64,000 nucleotides of DNA, taken from contig NZ_JNAO01000013.1 of assembly GCF_000760035.1 (NCBI RefSeq), positions 62,001 to 126,000 of the forward strand, written 5' to 3'. The position numbers were made by a program, and so were the translations under genes. The notes under the pieces are model-generated. The model had not been told where the DNA came from, did not search any database, and worked only from the letters and a program-made list of their open reading frames with translations. The stretch comes from Prochlorococcus marinus str. MIT 9314 (GTDB taxonomy: Bacteria > Cyanobacteriota > Cyanobacteriia > PCC-6307 > Cyanobiaceae). Every line of letters starts with the position of its first letter. Position 1 is the stretch's first letter. Of the stretch, positions 49,367 to 59,198 are shown piece by piece.

Positions 49367-49438
49367 TGGGCGATACTGGATTCGAACCAGTGGCCACTAC
49401 CGTGTCGAGGTAGTGCTCTACCACTGAGCTAATCGCCC
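49367..49438 (-). tRNA. tRNA-Val (anticodon GAC)
   Basis: Full cloverleaf on the minus strand: acceptor GGGCGAT / ATCGCCC with discriminator A, D arm GCTC-AGTGGTA-GAGC, anticodon stem CTACC / GGTAG around loop TCGACAC, 5-base variable loop, T arm ACTGG-TTCGAAT-CCAGT. CCA not encoded. The anticodon by position is GAC (Val). Position 33 reads C instead of the near-universal U. Confidence 0.93.
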
Positions 49439-49488
49439 AAATTGAAGAAATTTTTTATTCCCCTTATAAGAAAATAGCAGGTTGCGTT

Positions 49489-50280
49489 TCATTTTCTAAG
49501 TAATTTAACTTTCCATCGTTCTCTTTTGGTTATTTCTAAATTTAAAATTTCAATAAATCCTTTATTTTCAAGTTCTAGTTTGTCGCCAATTTTTAGATTA
49601 ATTGTTGGTTTATTAACTTTGCTTCCATTTAATCTAAGCATTCCATTTTCTATCCTTTCAATGATTTTGGTTCGTGATACCCTAAAGCCCGCTGAAGCTA
49701 TAGCATCTAATCTTGTTGAAGCTTCTACTGTATTGACAAGTTTTTTTGATCTTCCAGAAGGTATTTGTAATTCATCTATACCTACTACATTAATTTTTAC
49801 TTTTACGTCTCTCAAATAAAAAATCTTTTCATCTAAATGCTCAATATCTAAATTATCAATTATTCCTTGTGCTCCCCTATCGCCAATAGTCCATATATCT
49901 CCAACTTTTAATTGATTAACCCCATTTTCAATTAAGAGGGATCTAAAATCATCTTGTGTAGCATTATCAAATAAAAAATTTCCATTAATTTTTATTCCTT
50001 GAGCTGGAAAATTACTTTTTAGCGCATCCTCCTCAGGAATATTATCCCCTCTAAAGCAAGCTATCCTAGATCTTTGAGAAGAGGAGAATCCTCCATAAAT
50101 AAAAAATTTGAAATCATTTAAATTTTCAAAATCTTTTAAAATCTCTTCGCAAACATAAGTTGAATTAAACCCAGTCCAATAAGTTTCCCAGTGTTTGTAT
50201 GCTAAGTTAGCAATATTTATTAACTCCTCAATTTCTTTTTTGTAGTTTGAATTTATTAAGATTTCTTTTAAGTCAATCAT
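49489..50280 (-). CDS. Photosystem II S4 domain protein (YlmH-like)
   Basis: 263 residues. Central block CFRGDNIPEEDALKSNFPAQ and GDIWTIGDRGAQGIID (YlmH-type fold), then a C-terminal S4 RNA-binding domain beginning about residue 187: TRLDAIASAGFRVSRTKIIE, NGMLRLNGSKVNKPTINLKI, GDKLELENKG. Found in all oxygenic phototrophs; named for a link to PSII, while bacterial relatives act on stalled ribosomes or cell division. Stop-to-start distance to the upstream 188-aa gene is zero, so they are co-transcribed. Confidence 0.88.
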   Translation of the reverse strand: MIDLKEILINSNYKKEIEELINIANLAYKHWETYWTGFNSTYVCEEILKDFENLNDFKFFIYGGFSSSQRSRIACFRGDNIPEEDALKSNFPAQGIKINGNFLFDNATQDDFRSLLIENGVNQLKVGDIWTIGDRGAQGIIDNLDIEHLDEKIFYLRDVKVKINVVGIDELQIPSGRSKKLVNTVEASTRLDAIASAGFRVSRTKIIERIENGMLRLNGSKVNKPTINLKIGDKLELENKGFIEILNLEITKRERWKVKLLRK

Positions 50281-50847
50281 TTAGCCTTCTAAAAAAATTA
50301 CATCTTTTGCTTCTGATTGTTTTATCAAAGCCCAAGGTAATTCAGTTCCAATTTGATTTTCAAGTAGAACAAGCCATTTACCCTCTTTATTAAAATTAAT
50401 GATTGATCTTAACTCTTTATTTCTATTAATGTTGATACTTGCAGAAGAGACAATGCTTCCTAAATATCCTGAACCCATTCCTAAAAGTCCTCCAATGAGA
50501 GATTCCCCGATGTTATTTAAACCAAGAAAGCTGAAGGTAGATAAATTTGTCATATTAGAAAAAGCTATTCCAGCTATAAATCCAAACGGCATTAGCCATC
50601 TACTCATATCTTTTTGCCTGATCTTCCTATCAAGTTTAGGATTTAAGATTCTTATATCTTCAAAATTTTGAGATTTGAATAAGATATTTGCTTTCGCATT
50701 TAGCAATTCTGTTTCGTCTGATGATATTTTCTCACTTATTGGTGGGATCAAAATAGCTTCAGAGAGCATTACTGATTTTTCGTTGAAAACATCAAATAGC
50801 TGGATACATTTATTAATGTCTTCAAATATCACAATACTTTTAGTCAA
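50281..50847 (-). CDS. Conserved cyanobacterial membrane protein, 188 aa
   Basis: N-terminal soluble part (FEDINKCIQLFDVF ... LNAKANILFKSQNFEDIRIL), then two spans (WLMPFGFIAGIAFSNMTNL, SLIGGLLGMGSGYLGSIVSS, about 85-135) and a C-terminal domain ending LVLLENQIGTELPWALIKQS. Gly-rich helices suggest an oligomeric membrane hairpin. Operon with the PSII S4 protein gene. Function unknown. Confidence 0.65.
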   Translation of the reverse strand: MTKSIVIFEDINKCIQLFDVFNEKSVMLSEAILIPPISEKISSDETELLNAKANILFKSQNFEDIRILNPKLDRKIRQKDMSRWLMPFGFIAGIAFSNMTNLSTFSFLGLNNIGESLIGGLLGMGSGYLGSIVSSASININRNKELRSIINFNKEGKWLVLLENQIGTELPWALIKQSEAKDVIFLEG

Positions 50848-50946
50848 ATTTCAATCCTCAAATGTTTGTGTGTTATTCAAATTAATAAAATAAGATACAT
50901 ACACTATAGATTAAGTTAAAGTAAAAGATTAAAGAACCAATCTTAA

Positions 50947-52533
50947 ATGACAAAAGTTCTCATTACAGATCCAATTGATCAAAAAGGAATCGATATTCTT
51001 TCACAAGTTGCTCAGGTTGATCAGAAGATAGGGATCTCAGACTCTGAGTTAGCTTCCATTATTAAAGAATATGATGCTTTAATGATTCGTTCTGGTACTC
51101 AAGTGACCGAAGAAATTATTAACTCTTCAAGTAAACTGAGAATCATTGGGAGAGCAGGAGTTGGAGTCGATAATGTAGATGTTAAGGCTGCTACGCAAAA
51201 AGGAGTCCTTGTTGTTAATTCTCCAGGGGGTAACACAATAGCAGCGGCTGAACATACTATAGCTATGATGTTGGCCTTATCTAGGCATATTCCAGTTGCT
51301 AATAGTAGTACTTTGTTAGGTAAATGGGAGAGAAAGAAATTCGTTGGGAATGAGCTTTATGAGAAAAAATTAGGTGTAGTAGGTTTAGGGAAAATTGGTG
51401 CTCATGTAGCAAAAGTTGCTAATGCATTAGGAATGGAAGTTTGCGGATATGATCCCTTTGTTTCAACTGAAAGAGCTCAACAAATCCAAGTTAAACTATC
51501 TGATCTAGAAGATTTATTCCAACAATCCGATTATGTAACTTTGCATTTACCTCGCACACCAGAGACAGAGAATTTAGTAAATATGGAGGTGCTTAAAAAT
51601 ATGAAAAGTAGCGCAAAATTAATTAATTGTGCTCGAGGAGGCTTGATTGATGAAGAGGCATTAGCACAAGCTTTAAATCAATCATTGATTGCGGGTGCTG
51701 CAATAGATGTCTTTTCTAAAGAACCTTTGGAATCTAATTCACCACTTTTGAAGGTTGAAAAGAATCTTATTCTTACCCCTCACTTAGGAGCATCTACTCG
51801 GGAAGCACAAGAAAATGTAGCTGTTGATGTTGCGGAACAAATAAGGGATGTCTTGCTTGGTTTATCTGCTAGAACTGCAGTAAATATTCCAGGTTTGAGC
51901 CCTGATATTATGGATAGTCTGAAACCTCATTTGCAGTTAGCTGAAACCATGGGTCTTCTTATAAGCCAGCTTTCAGGTGGGCAGATACAGAAACTAGAAG
52001 TAAAGCTTCAAGGTGAATTTGTTCAACATCCTTCTCAGCCATTAATAATAGCTAGTCTAAAAGGCCTTCTAAGTAAAGCTTTGGGAGATAGGATTAATTA
52101 TGTGAATGCTTCGCTAGAAGCAGATTCAAGAGGTATTTCAGTAGTCGAAAATAAAGATGAGGCAAGACCTGAATTTGCTAGTGGTTCGCTTCAGTTAACC
52201 ACTTATGGAGATAACGGCGACCATAGCGTAGCGGGAAGCATTTTTGCTGATGGGGAATTAAGAATTATTAGTATTGATCAATACCCAGTTAATGTATCAC
52301 CAAGCAGATATATGTTGGTTACTAGGCACAGAGATATGCCAGGCATTATTGGCAAGCTGGGGTCTTTATTAGGTAGCAACAATGTAAATATTGCCTCAAT
52401 GCAAGTTGGGCGCAAAATTGTTAGAGGGGAAGCTGTCATGGTTCTAAGTATTGATGATCCAATACCTAATAAGTTGCTTGATACCATTATTGAAGTAGAT
52501 GGGATTACCAACGCTAATCCAGTTACTCTATGA
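50947..52533 (+). CDS. serA: D-3-phosphoglycerate dehydrogenase
   Basis: 528 residues: NAD-dependent oxidation of 3-phosphoglycerate, first step of serine synthesis, cytoplasm. Substrate and NAD domains: GRAGVGVDNVDVKAATQKGV, GVVGLGKIGAHVAKVANALG (about 143-162), NCARGGLIDEEAL, LTPHLGASTREAQENVAVDV (catalytic His). Then the long intervening ASB domain (about 310-450) and a C-terminal ACT domain (RDMPGIIGKLGSLLG...IASMQVG). Full-length type with regulation by serine probable. ATG start. Confidence 0.96.
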   Translation: MTKVLITDPIDQKGIDILSQVAQVDQKIGISDSELASIIKEYDALMIRSGTQVTEEIINSSSKLRIIGRAGVGVDNVDVKAATQKGVLVVNSPGGNTIAAAEHTIAMMLALSRHIPVANSSTLLGKWERKKFVGNELYEKKLGVVGLGKIGAHVAKVANALGMEVCGYDPFVSTERAQQIQVKLSDLEDLFQQSDYVTLHLPRTPETENLVNMEVLKNMKSSAKLINCARGGLIDEEALAQALNQSLIAGAAIDVFSKEPLESNSPLLKVEKNLILTPHLGASTREAQENVAVDVAEQIRDVLLGLSARTAVNIPGLSPDIMDSLKPHLQLAETMGLLISQLSGGQIQKLEVKLQGEFVQHPSQPLIIASLKGLLSKALGDRINYVNASLEADSRGISVVENKDEARPEFASGSLQLTTYGDNGDHSVAGSIFADGELRIISIDQYPVNVSPSRYMLVTRHRDMPGIIGKLGSLLGSNNVNIASMQVGRKIVRGEAVMVLSIDDPIPNKLLDTIIEVDGITNANPVTL

Positions 52534-52551
52534 AGTGGCTTTAACTAATTA

Positions 52552-53463
52552 ATGGAAACTAAAGATTGGTATAAACTAACTTTTTTTATAGAAAGTGATT
52601 CTGAAGAAATTATTATTTGGAAATTAAATGAGCTGGGAATATTTAGTTTTTCATTTGAATATTTAATTAAAAATGAAAATAAAAGAAAAGTTAATATATG
52701 GCTTCCAATTGATGATTGGGATGAGAGTTCTAGAAGTGGTTTTGAAAAAATAATTAGCAAACTTTTAAACATTAATCCCCCTAAGAATAAATTTTTTGAA
52801 TGGAGTATTATCAAAGAGGAGGATTGGTTAACAAGTTGGAAGAAATATTGGGCTCCTGAATTAGTAGGAAATCATTTTTTAATATTGCCTTGTTGGATAA
52901 ATCTAAATAAAAAATTTAAAGATAAACAAATCATAAAAATTGATCCTGGAGCAGCTTTTGGTACAGGAAGTCATCCTTCAACTTATCTTTGCTTGGAAAA
53001 AATGGAGAATATTTTATTTTCTGATAAAAAGGTATTAGATATTGGGAGCGGTAGCGGGATTTTGAGCGTCGCCGCAAGATTACTTGGCGCTAAAGAGGTT
53101 TGTGCAGTGGATAATGATTATTTAGCTATAAATTCAACAAAATCTAATTTCCAACTAAATTTCGGTAATTTAAACAAATTAAATACATATTTGGGATCTT
53201 TTAATGAGGTAATTTTAAAAAATCAACTCGAACAATTTGATTTTGTTTTATGCAATATTCTTGCTGAAGTAATAAAAGGAATGATTCCAAATATCTATAA
53301 GTGCTTGAGAAACAATGGGGAAGTAATTTTCAGTGGAATTCTGAATTCACAAAAGGATGAAATTATAAAAATATTAATTCAGCATGACTTGAAATTATTG
53401 GATGTATCAACTAGAAAAGATTGGGCATGCATTTCTGCGCAAAAAGCCAGCAATCCAACCTAA
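52552..53463 (+). CDS. prmA: Ribosomal protein L11 methyltransferase
   Basis: 303 residues. SAM-dependent trimethylation of ribosomal protein L11. N-terminal substrate-recognition domain (about 1-105), then [19 protein letters not shown] (about 135-153), motif [19 protein letters not shown] (about 164-181), motif [13 protein letters not shown] (about 234-244) in place of N-I-L-A-x-P. 18 bases after serA on the same strand. ATG start. Confidence 0.93.
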   Translation: METKDWYKLTFFIESDSEEIIIWKLNELGIFSFSFEYLIKNENKRKVNIWLPIDDWDESSRSGFEKIISKLLNINPPKNKFFEWSIIKEEDWLTSWKKYWAPELVGNHFLILPCWINLNKKFKDKQIIKIDPGAAFGTGSHPSTYLCLEKMENILFSDKKVLDIGSGSGILSVAARLLGAKEVCAVDNDYLAINSTKSNFQLNFGNLNKLNTYLGSFNEVILKNQLEQFDFVLCNILAEVIKGMIPNIYKCLRNNGEVIFSGILNSQKDEIIKILIQHDLKLLDVSTRKDWACISAQKASNPT

Positions 53464-53597
53464 GTATAAGTTTTTCTTATAGATACTCTTTCATACATTT
53501 TATTGTGTCATTTTTTACTTCAAAATCTCACATATCGACCTAATCGATGTTAAAAATGTATTTGATAGGTATTAATTACCAACAATTTTTTATTTAA

Positions 53598-53897
53598 ATG
53601 GCTTCTTACAAAGTTACTCTCATCAGCGAAGGTGAAGGTCTCAATTCAACTATTGAAGTACCTGATGACCAATACATCCTCGATGCGGCTGAAGAACAAG
53701 GTATCGACCTTCCTTATTCCTGCAGAGCTGGTGCATGTTCAACATGTGCTGGAAAAGTTACTTCAGGTAGTGTTGATCAGTCTGATCAAAGTTTCTTGGA
53801 TGACGACCAACTAGAAGCTGGTTTTGTTCTTACTTGTGTTGCTTATCCAACATCTGACGTAACAATTACAACTCATGCTGAGGAAGAATTGTACTAA
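53598..53897 (+). CDS. petF: [2Fe-2S] ferredoxin
   Basis: 99-residue plant-type ferredoxin taking electrons from photosystem I. Cluster ligands are in [13 protein letters not shown] (Cys 42, 47, 50) and the fourth in VLTCVAYP (Cys 80). Acidic surface and conserved [14 protein letters not shown] end. Codons are less AT-rich, as expected for high expression. Followed by a strong terminator at 53943. Confidence 0.96.
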   Translation: MASYKVTLISEGEGLNSTIEVPDDQYILDAAEEQGIDLPYSCRAGACSTCAGKVTSGSVDQSDQSFLDDDQLEAGFVLTCVAYPTSDVTITTHAEEELY

Positions 53898-53942
53898 TTA
53901 TAAAAATTTAACTTTTCTAAGTTGATTATTGATTATTTCTCT

Positions 53943-53971
53943 GCCACCCTCTATGAAGGTGGCTTTTTTTT
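53943..53971 (+). terminator. Rho-independent terminator of petF
   Basis: GCCACC / GGTGGC stem, 9-base loop CTCTATGAA, then eight T. Lies 45 bases after petF and directly ahead of the 122-aa gene. Confidence 0.9.
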
Positions 53972-53975
53972 GTGA

Positions 53976-54344
53976 ATGGATAAATTTGAATTTTTCAAGA
54001 CTGGCAGTGTCCAATCAAGTTATGGTGGTCAGTACAGTTATAAGGTAATTGGCCCATGTTGCAGACTTTATGATAGGGAAGAGTTACCTTGGCCCTGCTC
54101 AAGGCTTGCTTGGAGAAGTAAGGAGCCTAGTTGGAGAAGAATAGGGTCTAGGTTCGTTGCTGATATGGCTTCAAGAAAATGTCCATCTTACTCAGTTCAG
54201 ATTTTGGAGCCTGGATCAAAACCTGTTGAGACAGTTATAACTCTTTTTTCAAAGAAATTTTCTTCTGATATACAAGAATGGTGGTATAGCAAAAAACCAG
54301 GCTCAAAAGAACCTGGTAATATCTTCCCTTCTGAAATTGGTTAG
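53976..54344 (+). CDS. Conserved cyanobacterial hypothetical, 122 aa
   Basis: Soluble protein rich in Trp, Arg, Ser: FFKTGSVQSSYGGQYSYKVI, GPCCRLYDREELPWPCSRLA, EPSWRRIGSRFVADMASRKC, and a SKKFSSDIQEWWYSKK segment. No known domain. Starts within five bases of the petF terminator T-run, so it probably has its own weak promoter or is read through. Confidence 0.6.
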   Translation: MDKFEFFKTGSVQSSYGGQYSYKVIGPCCRLYDREELPWPCSRLAWRSKEPSWRRIGSRFVADMASRKCPSYSVQILEPGSKPVETVITLFSKKFSSDIQEWWYSKKPGSKEPGNIFPSEIG

Positions 54345-54353
54345 CTTTAAATA

Positions 54354-54917
54354 TTATGCTTTTGGCTTTGGAGGCATGTAACCTTTTAAGCCAGTGCATT
54401 CAAGACTATCAATTGTATTAACTCCAGTTTGTGAGTTAGTTCCACTAGCTCTTTCACATAATGATTTTCTCTGAGAAAGATCAAGATTTGCATCAGTAAA
54501 GTCTGCCCCATCAATAATTGCTCCATCAAAAACACTTTTCATTAGCTCGCCATTAGTAAGATTTGCATCGGTAAAATCGGCATTATCAAAGCGTGTTGCA
54601 TATGCAATAAGGTCCGTCATATTGGCTCCTTTAAAACTAGAGTTTTTTGCAGTCGTCACACTCATATATGCACCTTGAAGATTAGCTTCTCCTAAATCTT
54701 GATTAGATAAATCATATTTAACATATTCAGTATTATGAAGGTCAGCACCGTGAAGATCATCTTTTAGAACGTCAACTGATGAAGGATCACTAGGATAAAG
54801 TGCATTTGCAGATATTGGATTAATAAGTAAACCAATAATTAATGGAAGAAAAATAAATAGTCTTTTACAAGACTTATGTAGTGATGAAAAAATAGATACC
54901 ATTTCGATCGACATCAA
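54354..54917 (-). CDS. Exported pentapeptide-repeat protein
   Basis: 187 residues. A signal or anchor segment (KRLFIFLPLIIGLLINPISANA, about 18-39) is followed by A-(D/N)-L/F-x-x pentapeptide repeats forming a right-handed beta-helix (ADLHNTEY, ANLQGAYM, ANMTDLIA, ADFTDANLTNGEL, ADFTDANLDLSQ, about 58-150) and a two-Cys end (SLCERASG, SLECTGLKGY). Likely a thylakoid-lumen or periplasmic protein, like plant TL-type lumenal proteins. Start may be the ATG at 54902 instead. Confidence 0.8.
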   Translation of the reverse strand: MMSIEMVSIFSSLHKSCKRLFIFLPLIIGLLINPISANALYPSDPSSVDVLKDDLHGADLHNTEYVKYDLSNQDLGEANLQGAYMSVTTAKNSSFKGANMTDLIAYATRFDNADFTDANLTNGELMKSVFDGAIIDGADFTDANLDLSQRKSLCERASGTNSQTGVNTIDSLECTGLKGYMPPKPKA

Positions 54918-54988
54918 ATAGAAAAACCTATGACTATTATTTCATGGGTTGGTCATTTACAACGCTCCTGCTAACGAACTGTTGCAGT

Positions 54989-55927
54989 TTATTTTATTTC
55001 TGCCGTTAAAAAATCTTTTGCAAGCAGAGTATTTGGAAAAACTTTTTGAGCCTCTTTAAGCAAATCGCTTGGAGTAATTGCGTTTTTATTGGTATATCTT
55101 GGACTTAAATGAGTAATAATTAATTTTTTTGTGTTAGATAATAATGCTGTTTTGGCAGCCATGATTGTTGTGGAATGTAATTTTTCGTATGCCATGCTTT
55201 CATCCTCCTCTGAAAAAGTCGATTCATGTACGAGTAAATCGGCATTTTTTGATAGTGAAACAGCTGATTCACTAAAGACTGTATCTGTGCAATAAACAAA
55301 ACTTTCACCCTCTCTAGGGGGTCCACAGAATTCTTTCCCATCAAATGTCCTACCATCTGCTAATACTACTTTTTTACCTTGTTGGAGTTCTGAATAAATT
55401 GGTCCCGGTGCTATTTTCAGAGACTCTGCTTTTTTGATATCAAATATACCTGGTTTATCTTTTTCACTAACTCGATAACCATAAGCAGGTATTTTATGTT
55501 TAAGACAAGCGCAGTTTACTTTTATTTTGCTGTTTTCAAATAGGATTTTATTTCCTGATGCAAAATTTTCAACTTCCACAAAATGTAATGGGAACGATAA
55601 TTTGCAAAAACTACTTTTAAGTGCAGAATTTATAAAACTTCTCAACTCTGAAGGACCGTAAATTTCAATACCCTTACTATTTCCAGATAAACCTAAGGTA
55701 GCCAAAAGTCCAGGTAAACCATAAATATGATCTCCATGCATATGTGTAATAAATATTTTCTTGATTTGTGAAGATTTAATATTGCTTTTCATTATTTGAT
55801 GTTGCGTTCCCTCTCCACAATCAAAAAGCCAAACTTCTGATGATTGTGATAATTTAAGTGCTAAGGAAGAAACATTTCTTGTTAAGGATGGGACTCCTGA
55901 GCTTGTTCCTAGGAAGGTGATATTCAC
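54989..55927 (-). CDS. rnz: Ribonuclease Z
   Basis: 312 residues, metallo-beta-lactamase-fold endonuclease for tRNA 3'-end maturation; fits the lack of encoded CCA at the tRNA in this window. FLGTSSGVPSLTRNVSSLAL start, zinc site THMHGDHIYGLPGLLATLG (about 61-79), YCTDTVFSESAV (Asp ligand, about 211-222), exosite region and terminal LIITHLSPRYT (His ligand). ATG start. Confidence 0.93.
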   Translation of the reverse strand: MNITFLGTSSGVPSLTRNVSSLALKLSQSSEVWLFDCGEGTQHQIMKSNIKSSQIKKIFITHMHGDHIYGLPGLLATLGLSGNSKGIEIYGPSELRSFINSALKSSFCKLSFPLHFVEVENFASGNKILFENSKIKVNCACLKHKIPAYGYRVSEKDKPGIFDIKKAESLKIAPGPIYSELQQGKKVVLADGRTFDGKEFCGPPREGESFVYCTDTVFSESAVSLSKNADLLVHESTFSEEDESMAYEKLHSTTIMAAKTALLSNTKKLIITHLSPRYTNKNAITPSDLLKEAQKVFPNTLLAKDFLTAEIK

Positions 55928-56016
55928 TTATTTATGATATTTTTATTTTTATATCTGGATTAAATCTAGACTTTTAGTCAAACTTAGGCAAATTAAGCAT
56001 TTGTTTTTTAAACAAA

Positions 56017-57192
56017 GTGATACTTAAATTTAAAAATTATTATAGTAAATTTTGCTTGATTACTATTTTATTTATTTGTGTTTTTCATAATAAAAGTGTT
56101 TTTGCATCTAGAGAGCCAAGAATTAGAGTCTTGATATCAAAAAATAACAATTTAAGGATTAGATCAGATAGATCAATTCCTTTAATAATAGAGGGGGAAT
56201 TTTTTTCAAGTAAAAAAATAAAAGGCTTAACTGTGAAAAATGAGAAAAATAGAAAAATTTTATATTTTGATAAAAATAAACAAAAGAAATATGACTTAAA
56301 AAGTAATCAACAATTACAAATTAGATCCTTTGATGGAAGAGGTATATGGGTAGGTCAGAAAAGATTTTCTGGTAAGCTTAATCTCTTCGTACTTGATTCT
56401 GAAATATTGGTAGTTAATGTTTTAGGAATAGAGAAATACTTAAGTAGTGTAGTGGGCTCTGAGATGCCAACAAAATGGCCTATTGAAGCATTAAAAGCAC
56501 AAGCAATTGCCTCAAGAACTTATGCTTTAAAGCAAAAGGGAAATAATTTATTTGATATAGATTCAACCCAGAAAAATCAAGTCTATAACGGGTTGGAGTC
56601 AAGAACTTATAAAACTATAAGAGCCGTTAAAAGTACCAGATCTTTGGTTTTGACGTATAAAGATAAATTAATTAATGCATTGTTTCATAGTAGCTCAGGT
56701 GGAATGACCGAAAATAGTCAAGATGTATGGAAGAATAAATATCCATATTTATCAAGTGTGAAAGATTTTGATAAAAATAATCCAAAATTTAGATGGCAAA
56801 AAACAATTTCAAGTAATGAATTAATAGATTTGTTTCCCAAGATTGGAGGTTTAAAAAAAATAGATATTCTCGAAATTACTAGTACCGGCAGGGTAAAAAA
56901 TGTAAAACTTATTGGGGCTTATGGTTCTGATCAAATAACTGGTGTAGCTTTAAGAAAAAGATTAGGCCTCAAAAGTAATTTTGTGAGATTTAAATTTTTT
57001 GAGGAAAAATTAAACAATAAATTTCCCATAAAAAAAGGTTTGATAGTTTTTGGTCAGGGATCAGGTCATGGAGTAGGAATGAGTCAATGGGGCGCTAAAT
57101 ATCTGGCGTCCAGAGGTCAAAAAGCTGAGAGAATATTAAAGCATTTTTATAGGGGTGTGCAGATTAAATCATTTAGAAAAGATTACCTATAG
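56017..57192 (+). CDS. SpoIID/LytB-type peptidoglycan enzyme, exported
   Basis: 391 residues; signal peptide at about 1-30 (FCLITILFICVFHNKSVFAS). SpoIID domain: NVLGIEKYLSSVVGSEMPTK (about 138-157), WPIEALKAQAIASRTYALKQ, HSSSGGMTENSQDVW (about 228-242) and the final GQGSGHGVGMSQWGAKYLAS (about 348-367). SpoIID proteins are lytic transglycosylases of denuded glycan; in non-sporulating cyanobacteria the target is presumably the cell wall. ATG? the start codon is GTG-type (position 56017), adopted for the signal peptide. Confidence 0.88.
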   Translation: MILKFKNYYSKFCLITILFICVFHNKSVFASREPRIRVLISKNNNLRIRSDRSIPLIIEGEFFSSKKIKGLTVKNEKNRKILYFDKNKQKKYDLKSNQQLQIRSFDGRGIWVGQKRFSGKLNLFVLDSEILVVNVLGIEKYLSSVVGSEMPTKWPIEALKAQAIASRTYALKQKGNNLFDIDSTQKNQVYNGLESRTYKTIRAVKSTRSLVLTYKDKLINALFHSSSGGMTENSQDVWKNKYPYLSSVKDFDKNNPKFRWQKTISSNELIDLFPKIGGLKKIDILEITSTGRVKNVKLIGAYGSDQITGVALRKRLGLKSNFVRFKFFEEKLNNKFPIKKGLIVFGQGSGHGVGMSQWGAKYLASRGQKAERILKHFYRGVQIKSFRKDYL

Positions 57193-57195
57193 AAA

Positions 57196-58119
57196 TTATT
57201 TAGCATTCAGGACTAATTTTGGATTTATAATAGATTGATTTTTATTTAAGAAGCCTATCCCAAGAAGAGTTTCTTTTTTATCTATTACTTTTATGGGTTT
57301 TTTGTAGTCAAAAGATTGGCTTTCCTGAAAGCAATTAATATCAACTTTAATGGCTCTTCCCGTTTGCCAAAAATTGATTTCTTCTTCATTATTTAAGACA
57401 AAGGTCGAAATGTGGTTAAGAGCAGAAATTATTGGAATAATAAAATTTTTCGAGCTTTCCCTTCCCTTTTCTTTTTTCATCTCAGATATTTTTATCGAGT
57501 TTTGTTCATCAAAGCCACAAGCTGAAATTCTTTTTAGTTGTAGAAGGCAACCCTCGGAATTAAGAATTTCTCCTAAATCTCTTGCAATTGCTCTTATGTA
57601 TGTGCCAGCTGAACATTTGATTTTTACTTCTATGATTCCGTTTATTTGGTCCCATTTCATTAAAGTAAGTTCGTCTATTTTTACTTCTCTTGGTGCCAAT
57701 TCAAAAACTTCATTCCTGAAAGATTTCTTATAAGCTCTCTCACCATTAACGTGCACACTAGATACTTTCGGCGGAATTTGTTTAATAATTCCTCTAAATT
57801 TATTTAAGTATTGATCTAATTTGTCATAACTGATTTTTGGCCAACTTTTTTGATTAATTATTTTTCCGTGAATATCATCAGTGTTAGTTCTTATCCCTAA
57901 TTTAATTTGTCCTATGTAAGTTTTACCCTGAGGTAGATATTGAATAAATCTTGTTGCACTGCCTATCGCAATTGGTAATATTCCTATAACTTCTGGGTCA
58001 AGAGTTCCTGTGTGACCGACCTTTTTCGTATTAAGTAACTTCCTTATTTGTTTAACACAATCATGTGAGGTACATCCTTTATCTTTATTAATTACTAAGA
58101 ATCCATCTTTAGTTTCCAT
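57196..58119 (-). CDS. truB: tRNA pseudouridine(55) synthase
   Basis: 307 residues. Makes pseudouridine 55 in the T-loop of tRNAs. N-terminal [20 protein letters not shown], catalytic block [20 protein letters not shown] (Asp in T-L-D, about residue 41), motif AYKKSFRNE, and [20 protein letters not shown] (about 168-187). Short PUA-like tail ([10 protein letters not shown]). ATG start; converges with the SpoIID gene with three bases between stops. Confidence 0.94.
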   Translation of the reverse strand: METKDGFLVINKDKGCTSHDCVKQIRKLLNTKKVGHTGTLDPEVIGILPIAIGSATRFIQYLPQGKTYIGQIKLGIRTNTDDIHGKIINQKSWPKISYDKLDQYLNKFRGIIKQIPPKVSSVHVNGERAYKKSFRNEVFELAPREVKIDELTLMKWDQINGIIEVKIKCSAGTYIRAIARDLGEILNSEGCLLQLKRISACGFDEQNSIKISEMKKEKGRESSKNFIIPIISALNHISTFVLNNEEEINFWQTGRAIKVDINCFQESQSFDYKKPIKVIDKKETLLGIGFLNKNQSIINPKLVLNAK

Positions 58120-58195
58120 TTTTAATATTAAGAATACTTTGAGAAAGATTTATAACCATCCTATGATTTTGTTATCGGAAATTTAGAGTAAGAAA

Positions 58196-58936
58196 TTGAA
58201 GAACAATAATATTATTGTAAAAGAGTTTTTAGACAATGCTTTTAATTTGAAATCACATTTAATGGAATACTTATCTATTAGAGAATGTGATTTAGATGGA
58301 TTCCTTGCAAATGCAAAGATGAATTTGGCAAATTCACATCCTGGAGATGCTTTGAATAATGTTTCGGATTTTTATACTCAAATAGTTGGAGATCGGCATG
58401 TAGCTGATTTAGCTGCTTGGCATATCACAAGCAAGGACTACATCGCTGATACTTTAAAACTTCAGCAGAGATTTTCTAGAGATTTTGTTTTAGATTTTGG
58501 AGGAGGTATTGGAACGCATGCCTTAGCAAACGCTATGTCTTCAAAAGTTGAACATGTTTTTTTTGTAGATATTAATGAGACAAATAGAAGCTTTGTTGAA
58601 TACAGGGCCAAGAAATTAGGAGTCGAAAATAAACTTACTTTTTGTAAGACAATTCAAGATACACAAATATCTAAATTTGATACGATAATTTGCCTTGATG
58701 TTTTGGAACATCTTGCTGATCCAGCTTCTCAAATAAATCATTTCAGTGAGATTATGGATAGTAATTCTATTGCTTTATTTAATTGGTATTTTTTCAAAGG
58801 AGAAAAAAATGAATATCCGTTTCATATCGACGACATTCAAATTGTTGAAAATTTTTTTGAGACTCTTCAATCAAATTTTTTAGAAGTATTTCATCCTATT
58901 CTTATAACTACAAGAGCTTATAAGAAAATTAGATAA
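58196..58936 (+). CDS. SAM-dependent methyltransferase
   Basis: 246 residues, TTG start. Class I Rossmann methyltransferase: [20 protein letters not shown] (about 99-118, motif I), [20 protein letters not shown] (motif II), [20 protein letters not shown] (about 161-180, D-V-L-E-H-L motif typical of Methyltransf_11/UbiE types). Substrate unknown. Its 3' end overlaps the convergent rpmA by 8 bases. Confidence 0.82.
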   Translation: MKNNNIIVKEFLDNAFNLKSHLMEYLSIRECDLDGFLANAKMNLANSHPGDALNNVSDFYTQIVGDRHVADLAAWHITSKDYIADTLKLQQRFSRDFVLDFGGGIGTHALANAMSSKVEHVFFVDINETNRSFVEYRAKKLGVENKLTFCKTIQDTQISKFDTIICLDVLEHLADPASQINHFSEIMDSNSIALFNWYFFKGEKNEYPFHIDDIQIVENFFETLQSNFLEVFHPILITTRAYKKIR

Positions 58937-59189
58937 CTATATTAACTCTTTTTCTATTTCTTAAATTTCTTTTAATGCTTTCGAAACTTACAGTTCCTTC
59001 TTTGAGCGCAAAAAGGGTGTCATCTTTGCCCTTCCCAACATTATTCCCGGGAAGGAAAGAAGTACCTCTTTGACGAATTAAAATTGATCCAGCAGTTACT
59101 TTTTCTCCTCCATAAGCTTTAACACCCAATCTTTTGGAATTTGAATCTCTTCCGTTTCTAGTAGAACCTGTTCCTTTTTTATGTGCCAT
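58929..59189 (-). CDS. rpmA: 50S ribosomal protein L27
   Basis: 86 residues. [20 protein letters not shown] start, [40 protein letters not shown]: textbook L27, whose N-terminal tail reaches the peptidyl-transferase centre. Nine bases after rplU on the same strand, the usual order. Confidence 0.97.
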   Translation of the reverse strand: MAHKKGTGSTRNGRDSNSKRLGVKAYGGEKVTAGSILIRQRGTSFLPGNNVGKGKDDTLFALKEGTVSFESIKRNLRNRKRVNIVI

Positions 59190-59198
59190 TAGAAGTGT

